DNA from: Desulfovibrio sp.
Lineage (GTDB): Bacteria > Desulfobacterota > Desulfovibrionia > Desulfovibrionales > Desulfovibrionaceae
Direction: 5' to 3'
Assembly: GCA_030145055.1 (NCBI GenBank)
Contig: JAQYWK010000002.1
Span: 124,001 to 188,000 of the forward strand
DNA: 64,000 nucleotides
Position 1 is the stretch's first letter. Each line of letters begins with the position of its first letter. This document shows, piece after piece, positions 53,975-62,808 of this stretch. The notes under the pieces are model-generated. The model saw only the letters and a program-made list of their open reading frames with translations. It ran no database searches and was not told the origin of the DNA. Both the position numbers and the translations under genes were made by a program.

Positions 53975-54916
53975 TTAATTCGAGAGACTGCACCTGACCC
54001 AGTGATCGTTTTCAATTTTTTGCAATGTTTGCGTGTTTTTTTCGCAGGATTTTACTGCAACAGGGCAACGTGGATGCAAAGTGCAGCCTGTTGGAGGATT
54101 TATCGGGCTGGGTGGTTCTCCTTTTAATCTGATTCGTTCAGATCTTGGACGCAATCCGGGAACCGATGAAATAAGAGCTATTGTGTAAGGGTGGCAGGGA
54201 TGATTCAATATCTTTTCAGCAGATCCATACTCCACAATACATCCATAATACATGACTGCAATTTGGTGCGCCATAAGTCGCACTGATCTTAGGTCATGTG
54301 TAATAAGTATTAATAATTTGCTTTCTTTTTCAACTTTGTCTTTTAAGATCGTAAGCACATGGGCTTGAATTGATCTGTCTAGAGAGGCCGCTGGTTCATC
54401 AGCAATAATTAATGACGGTTTCAAACATAAAGTCCTAGCAATGGCAATACGTTGGCGCTGCCCCCCGGAAAGTTCATGTGGAAACCTGCTAAGAAGGTCA
54501 GATGTCAGTTTGCCGATCTCAAGGGATTCTTCAAGCAGTTTGTTGCTGTTTCCATTAAGCTGTTTTGTTATCATAAAGGGTTCAAGTAATAGTTCTCTAA
54601 CTTTCATTGTCGGATTCAGGCTTGCTGTTGCATCTTGTGGAATCATTTGAATGGCTTTGCGGCAGGACTTACTATTTCTGCTGTTGAAGATATTCTTTCC
54701 TTTAAAAAATATGTTTCCGGCAGAAGGTTTTTCCATTCCAAGAATGATTCTTCCGAGAGTGCTTTTTCCTGAACCTGATTCTCCAACCACAGCGAGACAC
54801 TTACCTTTGTTTAGAGAAAACGAAATACCTTTCAGTGCTTGAGTTCTGATCTTGCGTATCAGACCTGTACTGAAAAATTTGTCAATACCAGCTACTTGAA
54901 GCACTTGATTATTCAT
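53975..54916 (-). CDS. ABC importer ATP-binding protein (OppF/DppF/NikE type)
   Basis: A 313-residue ATPase: Walker A GESGSGKST, Q-loop MIPQDATASLNP, signature LSGGQRQRIAIART, Walker B SLIIADEP, and the C-terminal oligopeptide/dipeptide extension (GLRPRSERIRLKGEPPSPIN, CTLHPRCPVAVKSC) typical of peptide and nickel importers. Start ATG 54916 overlaps the preceding gene's stop (ATGA). Last gene of a five-gene operon; its terminator lies downstream. Confidence 0.93.
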   Translation of the reverse strand: MNNQVLQVAGIDKFFSTGLIRKIRTQALKGISFSLNKGKCLAVVGESGSGKSTLGRIILGMEKPSAGNIFFKGKNIFNSRNSKSCRKAIQMIPQDATASLNPTMKVRELLLEPFMITKQLNGNSNKLLEESLEIGKLTSDLLSRFPHELSGGQRQRIAIARTLCLKPSLIIADEPAASLDRSIQAHVLTILKDKVEKESKLLILITHDLRSVRLMAHQIAVMYYGCIVEYGSAEKILNHPCHPYTIALISSVPGLRPRSERIRLKGEPPSPINPPTGCTLHPRCPVAVKSCEKNTQTLQKIENDHWVRCSLSN

Positions 54917-55842
54917 ATAGAGCACCTTATTCCATTTTGTAGCTGGGGCTTTTGGCTAGAGCATATTTCATTTGCTTCGGGACATCGAGGGTGAAAGCGG
55001 CAGCCTTGCGGCGGTGCTGTGAGAGGAGGTGGGCTTCCGCCAATGGGACAGAACTTATCATGGTCAAATGTTTTCATCAGGGCCTGCACGTACGGGTGGC
55101 GGGGTTTTTTAAATATTGTCTGAAGTGGACCGGTCTCCACTATCTGTCCTGCATACATGGCGGCAACCTTTCCGCAAAGTTCCGCTGCCACATCAAGGTC
55201 ATGAGTAATCAGCAAGAGTGAAGCTGAAAGTTCATTCACAATATCCTGCATAAGTTCGATAATCTGCATCTGAACAGTAGGGTCAAGGGCGGTGGTTGGT
55301 TCATCCGCAATTAGTAGTTTTGGTTTTGCGGCAAGGGCCATGGCGATCATGACCCGTTGCAGCATCCCGCCTGAGAACTGATGGGGAAACTGGCGGGACC
55401 GGGCTTTAGGATCGGGCACTCCGGTCCTTGCAAGGATCTCTATGGCAGCGTTGCTGGCTTGTTTTCTGGTAAATCCTTGCCGTTCTGCGGCTTCGGCAAT
55501 CTGCTTTCCGACACTCATTACCGGGTTGAGACATGAGGCTGGGGTTTCAAATATTATTGCAATGTCTTTCCCACGGACTTGTCTCATTTTATTCGGAGTT
55601 AGGCCAAGTAGATTTCTGCCTTCAAAAATTATTTCGCCTTTAATTTCTGCTGCGGGCGGAAGAAGGTTCAGTATTGCAAGTGCAGCTACGGTTTTTCCGC
55701 AACCAGACTCTCCGAGAAGGCAGCAGTGATCGTATCTGCCGATGGTAAGATTAAAGTCATCAACCACGGATACAGTTCCTGCTTCGGAAGGAAAATTTAT
55801 GGAAAGGTCATTTATTTCAAGAAGCGGTAGCGGATTTTTCAT
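54913..55842 (-). CDS. ABC importer ATP-binding protein (OppD/DppD/NikD type)
   Basis: A 309-residue ATPase: Walker A GESGCGKTVAAL, signature FSGGMLQRVMIAMALA, Walker B LLIADEPTTALDP, H-loop ITHDLD, and the peptide-family C-terminus (CRFHPRCPEANEIC). A longer frame runs upstream into the permease gene; ATG 55842 has GGAGG at 7 nt and shares one base with the permease stop (TAATG), so it is chosen. Partner of the other ATPase as a heterodimer. Confidence 0.93.
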   Translation of the reverse strand: MKNPLPLLEINDLSINFPSEAGTVSVVDDFNLTIGRYDHCCLLGESGCGKTVAALAILNLLPPAAEIKGEIIFEGRNLLGLTPNKMRQVRGKDIAIIFETPASCLNPVMSVGKQIAEAAERQGFTRKQASNAAIEILARTGVPDPKARSRQFPHQFSGGMLQRVMIAMALAAKPKLLIADEPTTALDPTVQMQIIELMQDIVNELSASLLLITHDLDVAAELCGKVAAMYAGQIVETGPLQTIFKKPRHPYVQALMKTFDHDKFCPIGGSPPPLTAPPQGCRFHPRCPEANEICSSQKPQLQNGIRCSI

Positions 55843-56693
55843 TAAATTTCCTCCGGCAGAGGGCATGATAAATGCTTTTTGTATGAGTGCGGGTCGACCA
55901 TATCTCGCAATCCCTCTCCGGTAAGGGTAAAACCCATTACCGTAACTGCAATACAAAGTCCTGCAAGCAAAGGAACATGCGGCGCGACTGCAAGCGTAGA
56001 AAGTCCTTTGCTCATAATTGTTCCCCATTCCGGAGCAGGAGGCTGAACTCCCAATCCCAGAAAGCCCAGTCCGGCAATAGCTGTTATTTTTCCTCCCACG
56101 CCGATGGCGGAGATTGTTGTTATCTGAGGCCAAACTTCAGGCAGTACGCAGGTGCGGATAATATACAGCCTTCCGGCTCCCATTGAGCGTACCGTTTCTA
56201 CATGCAGGCCGCTCATGGCCGTGCGGGTGACACTACGGGCAACACGCGCAAACTTTGGCCAGCCTGGAATTGATAGAGCCAAGATGAGTCCAGCCGTACC
56301 GGGTCCAGTTATGGCAATGCACAACAGAGCTGCAACAATTCCAGGAAAAGCTAAAAAACAATCAGTTACGCGCATAAGCAGTCCGTCTAATTTTTTGCAG
56401 CATCCTGCCATTATTCCAACAGACATACCTGTGATAGACGTTATGAGGGTCACGGTTACCGCAAGGCCAATGGATGGGCGTATTGCATAGAGAAGTCTGC
56501 TGGCAACGCACCTGCCAAGATAGTCTGTTCCGAGAATGAAGTTCGCATCAGGACCTTTAAGTCTATGCCGTAAATGTTGCTCAACCGGGTCATAGGGCGC
56601 GATTTGTGGAGCAATGATTCCCATAATGGCAATTGCTGATATTATGGTTAGCCCCAAGACAAAAGACTTGCTGATTTTTTTGGGTTTTAACAT
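55842..56693 (-). CDS. ABC importer permease (OppC/DppC/NikC type)
   Basis: A 283-residue inner-membrane permease with about six helices and an N-terminal OppC_N-like segment. The EAA loop is RSMGAGRLYIIRTCVLPEVWP, slightly over 20 residues, beginning in ETVRSMGAGRLYII. LGTDYLGRCVASRLLYAIRP is the family's periplasmic signature. Overlaps both neighbours by one base, so the operon is tightly packed. Confidence 0.93.
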   Translation of the reverse strand: MLKPKKISKSFVLGLTIISAIAIMGIIAPQIAPYDPVEQHLRHRLKGPDANFILGTDYLGRCVASRLLYAIRPSIGLAVTVTLITSITGMSVGIMAGCCKKLDGLLMRVTDCFLAFPGIVAALLCIAITGPGTAGLILALSIPGWPKFARVARSVTRTAMSGLHVETVRSMGAGRLYIIRTCVLPEVWPQITTISAIGVGGKITAIAGLGFLGLGVQPPAPEWGTIMSKGLSTLAVAPHVPLLAGLCIAVTVMGFTLTGEGLRDMVDPHSYKKHLSCPLPEEI

Positions 56694-57637
56694 TATTCGC
56701 CTTCTTCAAATCTGGGATCGAGAAAAATATTGATTAGGTCTGCAGCCAGTATAATGACAACATATGCAGTTCCGATTGTCAGAATGCATCCCTGAACTAC
56801 AAAAATATCGCGGGAACGAACAGATTCTACAAGCAGTCTTCCTATTCCGGGCCAGAGAAAAATTGATTCAATAACAACAGCCCCTCCTATCAAATGTCCA
56901 GCCTGCGTTCCAAGATAATGCAGTACAGGAGGAAAGGCATTTTTTAGAGCATGCCTGCCGATAACAACTGACTCGCGCAGTCCTTTGGCTCTTGCTGTAA
57001 GTATATATTTACCTCGTAAAGTTTGAAGCATTGACGTGCGCATCAGTCGCGCAGTTATTGCCGAGTTGATCAGGGCCAGAGACATCGCAGGAAGTACAAG
57101 GTTGTACCAATTGCCGTATCCAGCCACAGGTAAGAGCTGTAACTGGAGCGAAAAGATCAGTATGAATATTATAGCTAGGAAAAAGTCTGGAATAGAGGAA
57201 AGAATTAATGATATTCCAAGAGCTACTTTATCCACAGCTTTTCCGGCATTTACCGCTGCGGTTGTACCAAGGGGGACAGCAATAAGGGCTGTCAGGATTA
57301 TTGCAATAGAGGCGAGTAACATTGAAGGGCCTATCGCCTGCCGCAGTTCAGTCGTTACCGGCTGACCGGACTGGATTGAATCGCCTAGGTCACCTTTAAC
57401 CGCTCGTTTCAGCCAGCATATATACTGAACGGCAATAGAGCTGTTGTAGCCCATCTCATCCCTTAGCTGCTGAACAGCTTCCTGCGGAGGGGATTCAGTT
57501 TCCATCAGATGAGTAAGTGCAATTTCAGCAGGGTCACCGGGGAACATTGCCAGAGAAAGAAAGGCTGCGACGCTGACCCCGATAAGCACGGGGACCAACG
57601 TCGCAACTCTAAGAATGGCTGATTTTAAGATAGACAC
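56693..57637 (-). CDS. ABC importer permease (OppB/DppB/NikB type)
   Basis: A 314-residue permease with six helices. FPGDPAEIALTHLM and GYNSSIAVQYICWLKRAVKG form the conserved N-terminal periplasmic region; ARAKGLRESVVIGRHALKNA is the EAA motif contacting the ATPases. Pairs with the next permease to form the membrane channel. Follows the binding-protein gene by 11 bp. Confidence 0.93.
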   Translation of the reverse strand: MSILKSAILRVATLVPVLIGVSVAAFLSLAMFPGDPAEIALTHLMETESPPQEAVQQLRDEMGYNSSIAVQYICWLKRAVKGDLGDSIQSGQPVTTELRQAIGPSMLLASIAIILTALIAVPLGTTAAVNAGKAVDKVALGISLILSSIPDFFLAIIFILIFSLQLQLLPVAGYGNWYNLVLPAMSLALINSAITARLMRTSMLQTLRGKYILTARAKGLRESVVIGRHALKNAFPPVLHYLGTQAGHLIGGAVVIESIFLWPGIGRLLVESVRSRDIFVVQGCILTIGTAYVVIILAADLINIFLDPRFEEGE

Positions 57638-57648
57638 AATAACGCAAT

Positions 57649-59184
57649 CTAGTTGAGTTCAATTCTTTCAAGATGAAAGCAGTGCTCAACCGGGTGCATC
57701 ACATATCCTTTTACTCTGGGGCTTACACCGTCAATATTTGTGTAGTAGTTGAGGTAGGCCATAGGGGAGTCTTCAAGCAATAAGGTTTGAATGCGGTCAT
57801 AAATCTTTTTTCGTTTTTCGGTATTAAATTCCTGACGTCCTTGATTGAGAAGCTTATCCACCTCCGGGTTATCATAATGATATGCACCCCAACCTGGCTT
57901 GAGAGTGTTAGCAGAGAAGTAGTCTGCATTAAGATTGAAATCTGGATCTGGGACAAAAAGAAGTCCTCGGCCTACTATGGTCATTCCAAAATCCCCTGAA
58001 TCACGCATCTTCTTAGCCAGATCAACCTGAACAACCACTAGTTCAACCTTGATACCAAGCTTTTTGAGCTGGCTTTGGATCACTTCAGCCGTTGGGGGAA
58101 GTGTTGCTCTTTCAGGGTATGTCACCAGTTTGAAAGCGAAAGGCTTTCCATCTTTATCAAGGGTTCCATCCCCGTCAGTATCCTTCCATCCAGCCTCGGC
58201 AAGAAGTTTTTTTGCTTTTTCAGGTGAGTAGGGAAAACCTTTAAGTTTTGTGTTCGCCCAGAAAATTACAGGGGGATATATGGTTTTTGCCGGTTCACCG
58301 ATGCCTTCGAGTACAAAATCAACAAGGTCTTGACGGTTTATGGCGTAGTTTACAGCAAGCCTTGTTTTTATGTCAGTAAAAGGCCCCTCTGCCATGTTGA
58401 ATCCGACAAAACGGGTGCGTCCGATGGCTTTGGTCTGGATGTTTTTCCCACTAGCTTTAAGTGTGGCAATAGCTTCGGGCGGTAGGAGCTGCGCAATATC
58501 GAGTTCCCCGGATTGCAGCATGGCTGTGCGGGTCATCGCATCGGGAACACCTTTGTAGACCACTTTTTCTATTTTGGCCTTTTTACTCCCCCAGTAGTTA
58601 TCGTTTCGTACTGCAACCAGATTATCCTTCAGTTTGCACGATTCAAATTTGAAAGGTCCAGTGCCTACTGGTCTAATCACATTACCATCTGCATCAAACG
58701 AAGAAGGTGCAAGAGCTGCCGCTTCTCCTTTCGACAGGTATGCTGCAAGCGGAGCAAAAGGTTCTGATGTGACAATTATCAAGGTCTGATTATCACTGAC
58801 TGTAATTGATTTGATGGGGACAGACTTAAGAAGCGCTCCTTTTTTCATGAGCCTTTTCAGGTTGTCGGCCATAATCTGTGCAGTGAGAAGTGTTCCATCA
58901 TGGAATTTAACATCTTTGCGTAGTGTGAATGACCAGGTGAGTTTGTCATCAGATACAGTCCATTTTTCTGCAAGGTGTGGAGTAAATTTCAAGTTGAAAT
59001 CAACTCCGATCATGGATTCGACTATTCCGATTCGCTGAAATGCATAACCTGATTTTTGAACATCAAGGGTCTTGGGTCCCCATGGTGAACCAATTTTAAG
59101 TGTTTTCTGCCCAGCAAAAGCTGTGCAGGTAATTAGTGTAAGTAGGATTGTTAGTGAAACTGATTTAAAAAAGATACTGCGCAT
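57649..59184 (-). CDS. ABC importer substrate-binding protein (peptide/nickel family 5)
   Basis: A 511-residue SBP_bac_5 protein exported by a signal peptide (cleavage near AFA). It shows FTLRKDVKFHDGTLLTAQ, PVGTGPFKFE, RLAVNYAINRQDLVDF and the typical C-terminal QTLLLEDSPMAYLNYYTN. Family 5 proteins bind peptides, nickel chelates, heme or opines; the substrate cannot be read from sequence. ATG 59184 has GGAGG 11 nt upstream. First gene of the minus-strand operon, divergent from the methyltransferase gene. Confidence 0.92.
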   Translation of the reverse strand: MRSIFFKSVSLTILLTLITCTAFAGQKTLKIGSPWGPKTLDVQKSGYAFQRIGIVESMIGVDFNLKFTPHLAEKWTVSDDKLTWSFTLRKDVKFHDGTLLTAQIMADNLKRLMKKGALLKSVPIKSITVSDNQTLIIVTSEPFAPLAAYLSKGEAAALAPSSFDADGNVIRPVGTGPFKFESCKLKDNLVAVRNDNYWGSKKAKIEKVVYKGVPDAMTRTAMLQSGELDIAQLLPPEAIATLKASGKNIQTKAIGRTRFVGFNMAEGPFTDIKTRLAVNYAINRQDLVDFVLEGIGEPAKTIYPPVIFWANTKLKGFPYSPEKAKKLLAEAGWKDTDGDGTLDKDGKPFAFKLVTYPERATLPPTAEVIQSQLKKLGIKVELVVVQVDLAKKMRDSGDFGMTIVGRGLLFVPDPDFNLNADYFSANTLKPGWGAYHYDNPEVDKLLNQGRQEFNTEKRKKIYDRIQTLLLEDSPMAYLNYYTNIDGVSPRVKGYVMHPVEHCFHLERIELN

Positions 59185-59190
59185 ACAGAT

Positions 59191-59293
59191 ATTATCCTCC
59201 AATGTTTGATTTGACAGTGGCACGATAAATAAATTAGTAGAACTAATCAAGTAATAAAAAATAATATGTATCTAAATCAAATTGGAGGATAAA
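59191..59293. promoter_or_regulatory. Mirrored divergent promoter region
   Basis: The two leaders are near mirror images: 59191-59212 is the inverse of 59274-59293, both carrying TCCTCCAAT/ATTGGAGGA, so each transcript has the same Shine-Dalgarno leader. Between them ATTAGT-AGA-ACTAAT (59233-59247) is a perfect 6-bp dyad, a likely operator. A TTGACA at 59211-59216 could be the -35 for the plus-strand gene. No regulator gene is adjacent. Confidence 0.6.
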
Positions 59294-60124
59294 ATGATTA
59301 ACGAACCGAGAAGCGTTGAACAAGGAGTTGATTGGATAAAAGAATGGCGTGAAAATATGAGCCGCATGACCGAAATTAGCAGTGTAGATTACTGGAATGG
59401 TCGAGCTGATGATTATGACGATTTCATATGTACATCTGAATTTTCATATGGGTATGAAATCGTGAATATTCTCGAGGAATGTGGCGTAATTGAGCAGGAT
59501 TTATCAGTACTTGAGATTGCATCCGGTGTAGGAGCTGTTACGATTCCTCTTGCCCGTAAATCTTCGAAAGTTATAGGGGTTGAACCCGCACAAAATATGG
59601 CTGACAGGCTGGAGAAAAATTCTCGTGCTGTAGGGATTGATAACATCGAACTGAGAATTATGACTGGGCAAGAGTATGCGGAATCTATAACTTCACCTGA
59701 CCATAATTTGAGTCTACTCTGTCACGCCGCTTGGCAGTTTCCGGAAATTACTGAGCTTACATCTATGATGGAGAGCGGAAGCAGACGATGGTGTTGTATT
59801 TGTGATACTGAGCTTGACCTTAATTCGGAAAATGCCGCACTTCAGAAAAAGCTTGGGGTGGTTTCTAGTAGTTTTGACAGAGTTGAAGGTATATTTAGAG
59901 GCCTCGAAGAGCTGGGCCGTAAACCATCAATTAAGTCTTTTAGTTATACTATGAAAAGGTCGGTAGATTCCGCTTACAGCATGTTCACCAAGGTTTTATC
60001 TAAGCAACGTACTCCTACAGATCAGGATATTGAATTGATCAATACGCACATTAAGCGTCATTCTATAGATGGTATTTACAATGAACCCGGGAGGATGGCA
60101 GTGGTTTGGTGGTGTAAAGTTTAA
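59294..60124 (+). CDS. Class I SAM-dependent methyltransferase
   Basis: A 276-residue soluble protein. Residues ~45-150 form a Rossmann methyltransferase core: VLEIASGVGAVTIPLARKSS is motif I (E/D-x-G-x-G), VIGVEPAQNMADRLEKN motif II. The C-terminal ~110 residues are not catalytic core and may bind the acceptor. ATG 59294 has GGAGG at 6 nt. It is divergent from, and shares a mirrored promoter with, the ABC importer, suggesting joint control; it could modify the imported compound or make a metallophore, but this is inference. Confidence 0.82.
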   Translation: MINEPRSVEQGVDWIKEWRENMSRMTEISSVDYWNGRADDYDDFICTSEFSYGYEIVNILEECGVIEQDLSVLEIASGVGAVTIPLARKSSKVIGVEPAQNMADRLEKNSRAVGIDNIELRIMTGQEYAESITSPDHNLSLLCHAAWQFPEITELTSMMESGSRRWCCICDTELDLNSENAALQKKLGVVSSSFDRVEGIFRGLEELGRKPSIKSFSYTMKRSVDSAYSMFTKVLSKQRTPTDQDIELINTHIKRHSIDGIYNEPGRMAVVWWCKV

Positions 60125-60232
60125 GGAGTTAAATAAGTGAAGCCTTAGGACTTGAAGAAGCAATGATATCCTTGTTAATGTATAGCTTTAAGAATACGAC
60201 TGATAAGAATAATGCTTTGCCAGTCATAAAAC

Positions 60233-60264
60233 AAAGCCTCGCTTCCAATTGGAAGCGAGGCTTT
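60233..60264 (+). terminator. Terminator of the methyltransferase gene
   Basis: AAAGCCTCGCTTCC, AATT loop, GGAAGCGAGGCTTT: perfect 14-bp stem followed by a short T-run. Confidence 0.85.
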
Positions 60265-60285
60265 TGAAATGGGGCCTAATAAAAA

Positions 60286-60307
60286 TGGTGGCGGGGGCTA
60301 TCGAATT
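60286..60307 (-). repeat. tRNA-3'-end-like sequence, possible attachment site
   Basis: On the minus strand it reads TTCGATAGCCCCCGCCACCA, resembling a tRNA T-loop, acceptor arm and CCA end. No tRNA body is attached. Such fragments are typical att sites left by integrating islands; it lies ~90 bp from the accessory block. No second copy seen in the window. Confidence 0.4.
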
Positions 60308-60398
60308 GGTGGTATAAGCATTCGGGATAGTTTATTTTTATTTTGTGCGAAAATTGGGATACTCGTGGTTGTACACAAAGAAGTAAATTATGAAGTAA

Positions 60399-61418
60399 TT
60401 AAATGCGATTTATTAAATTTTTGATCCATGACATGCATGTTTCAATTGCCCAGTCTGTTTGCTGGGTCGTTAATTGGGGCATAGTATCTGAGCCAGCTCC
60501 GTGACCAAACGGATTTCTTACATTAGTAAAGAAAGATTTTAAAAATTCACTTTCCCATTTGTTTATAAATTGTCCATTGTTTTTGCTGACTAAGTTATCA
60601 ATATAATTATGAGCTCCTTTCTCCTTACCGTGCGACCATTTTTTTGTATCTGAAACGATTTTGATAGTACTTTCAAGGGCTTTTGCCGCATAAAAAGCTG
60701 GATCAGGTCCATTTATATCGCGTAGGTGAATGGCTTTTTTCATGTCAATATCTACGTTTTCCCAGTTGGGATATGCTGTGAGATTCCAAAATGCTTTTTT
60801 AATTTCTTTTTCGATAAGATTGTCTTTAGAAATTTGAATTAATCCATTGTGGTAGTTAAGAGGGTATTTTACCCTTTTTAATCGTTCGTTAAGTTCTAGA
60901 ACTGCTATATTATATTTTTCTACCGGGCTCTTTTGCTGCGAAAGTGAATTGTTAAATTTAGTTAATTGCTTATAGGCAGAATGTATTTCAGTGTTCTTTT
61001 GCGACATTGATTGAATTAGCTTTTGTTTTTCTCTAAAAGCTAATTCAATAAAACTAATTCTATCTTTAATAAACTTATCCGCATTATAAGAGTTATGATA
61101 GCTCATTAGTACAAAATTTTTACATACATTATCGATTGTAAATTTAGAAGTAACCGGACTAGAAACACCATTGAAGTTTGTGTTGTATGTAAAGTAGTGG
61201 GGGGATAATTCTTGCAATCCTAATTCCATGCACAAGTTATCGTGTATGGATGTCCAATCTCTTTTTGATACCGTATTTTCTTTGCCATTACTCCAATATG
61301 GAAAGAGTTGTTCGCTTATAATTCTGAAGCATTGAGTTAAAAACTTCTTATCATTTTCAGTAAATGTATTCCACAAGGTAATTGAACTATATCTATCTGT
61401 AAAAATATCGTTTAACAT
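60399..61418 (-). CDS. Abortive-infection-like protein with HEPN RNase motif
   Basis: A 339-residue AT-rich gene. The N-terminus (FTDRYSSITLWNTFTENDKK) resembles the AbiJ_NTD4-type domain of abortive-infection proteins. The C-terminal ~110 residues resemble the Abi_C/HEPN helical domain: DPAFYAAKALESTIKIV, then RNPFGHG, which fits the Rx4H active site of HEPN RNases. A likely mode is RNA cleavage that halts growth on infection; known for the family, inferred here. It follows the SEFIR gene by 114 bp on the same strand. Weak ribosome site (GGA). Confidence 0.7.
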   Translation of the reverse strand: MLNDIFTDRYSSITLWNTFTENDKKFLTQCFRIISEQLFPYWSNGKENTVSKRDWTSIHDNLCMELGLQELSPHYFTYNTNFNGVSSPVTSKFTIDNVCKNFVLMSYHNSYNADKFIKDRISFIELAFREKQKLIQSMSQKNTEIHSAYKQLTKFNNSLSQQKSPVEKYNIAVLELNERLKRVKYPLNYHNGLIQISKDNLIEKEIKKAFWNLTAYPNWENVDIDMKKAIHLRDINGPDPAFYAAKALESTIKIVSDTKKWSHGKEKGAHNYIDNLVSKNNGQFINKWESEFLKSFFTNVRNPFGHGAGSDTMPQLTTQQTDWAIETCMSWIKNLINRI

Positions 61419-61532
61419 TTTATTTTATTTATTTTTCCAGAATTATAAATGATTGAGGTAGGACGTGTTAGTTTATACCTTTAATAGTGGTTATTTTCTC
61501 TGTTAAATAATTATTTAGTAAGATAAATAGGG

Positions 61533-62636
61533 TTACTGTTTGCTCGCGGTTTCATTTGTGTTAAATGCAACAAAGTCTTCGTCGTTTTTGTTTATCATTA
61601 TATCGTTTTTTTTCCTGAAAAATATTTTTTCTTTCTCAATAAGATTAGCATATATGGGTGTTAATTTATCTTTTTCAAATTTAAAGTTGGTTATAAAGTA
61701 TTTTTTAAAATGAGCGTATGAATGTTTAAAAATTTCAAGATTTTTTGAGTCATTAGGCGGATTCATTTCGTGTATCCTGCTGAGTCCAATGAAAAATGAT
61801 TCATCTAGATTTAGTCCTAGACTCTCCATTTTTTCAATTGCAACTTTCCAGTCTGTGCCAATATGAACTTTATAATCTTGTGGTCTATAGTCAGATATTT
61901 CTTCAATGAAACTTAATCTTATTTCGTCTTTAAAATCAATTTTACCAATCTGCTTTTTTATAGCTGTAAATATGTCATTTCCTTTTTGATTATCGTCGAA
62001 AATGAATCCAACTATAGGTGGGGTTTTCAACGAGGGATCGCTTATGAAAGCCATTGCCTTCCATTTTGCTTGATTCCATAAATCTACGTCAATAATGCTG
62101 CTAAAAAAAACTGATTTTCGTTCTTTAGGTTCTAATGGAGTTTGCTTAGATTCAGTTTCAGGCTCTTCACCAAGTGGAGGGCGTTTGGATGTAGTTAATC
62201 CACGCAATCTGTTTCTTAGTCGATCCTTTTCTAGCTGATTTGAGACATTATAGTGAGTGTATGGTTGTAATGGAAGCGGAATGTATTGAGTATCTGATTT
62301 ATTGAAAATAATGGGTATATATTTTTGGTTGTTGCTATTAATATTGTACAATTGTTGCAAAATTAATGTTGTTTCCCATTTTACTCCTAACCCTTCGGCT
62401 TTTCCTGAGAAATCGTTAGCTCTTTTGAAAAATAATTCGGAACAAACAATTATAACGTAGTTTGCATCTTGAATTTGTTTCATCATCCACTTTGGCCATC
62501 CTTCTGCGGGAGCCTCTTCATATTGATCAATTTCTGAATCAATTCCCTGGCTGCGTAAGTAGTTAGACAAATCTAGAATAGCATCTGATAGTTTTTCTGA
62601 TTCATGCGCATAGCTTATAAATACTTTGGTTGCCAT
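61533..62636 (-). CDS. SEFIR (TIR-like) domain protein with unrecognised C-terminal half
   Basis: A 367-residue protein. Residues 1-~150 are a SEFIR domain: KVFISYAHESEKLSDAILDL, GIDSEIDQYEEAPAEGWPKW and NYVIIVCSELFFKRAND, the hallmarks of this TIR relative. Bacterial SEFIR proteins can act as single-gene defence by depleting NAD. A charged linker (~155-175) leads to a C-terminal domain of ~190 residues (from FFSSIIDVDLWNQAKWKAMA) that I do not recognise; it could sense a trigger. Start has AGGA at 5 nt. Strongly AT-rich, next to the HEPN-like gene. Confidence 0.78.
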   Translation of the reverse strand: MATKVFISYAHESEKLSDAILDLSNYLRSQGIDSEIDQYEEAPAEGWPKWMMKQIQDANYVIIVCSELFFKRANDFSGKAEGLGVKWETTLILQQLYNINSNNQKYIPIIFNKSDTQYIPLPLQPYTHYNVSNQLEKDRLRNRLRGLTTSKRPPLGEEPETESKQTPLEPKERKSVFFSSIIDVDLWNQAKWKAMAFISDPSLKTPPIVGFIFDDNQKGNDIFTAIKKQIGKIDFKDEIRLSFIEEISDYRPQDYKVHIGTDWKVAIEKMESLGLNLDESFFIGLSRIHEMNPPNDSKNLEIFKHSYAHFKKYFITNFKFEKDKLTPIYANLIEKEKIFFRKKNDIMINKNDEDFVAFNTNETASKQ

Positions 62637-62749
62637 ATATGATCCTAGTTTAGTTTGAACTTAAACAGAGTTAACAAAGAAGTTCATATTGTGTTTTTCG
62701 GGGAACATCAACATCCTGTTGTGATAATTTTTATATTTTTTATAACAAA

Positions 62750-62786
62750 AAAACCGGAACCATCCATACAGGACAGTTCCGGTTTT
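62750..62786 (-). terminator. Terminator of the HigBA unit
   Basis: AAAACCGGAAC and GTTCCGGTTTT form an 11-bp stem; on the minus strand a run of seven T follows. It isolates the SEFIR gene from HigBA. Confidence 0.88.
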
Positions 62787-62808
62787 ACTAATCTAAATTC
62801 CTTTTAAA

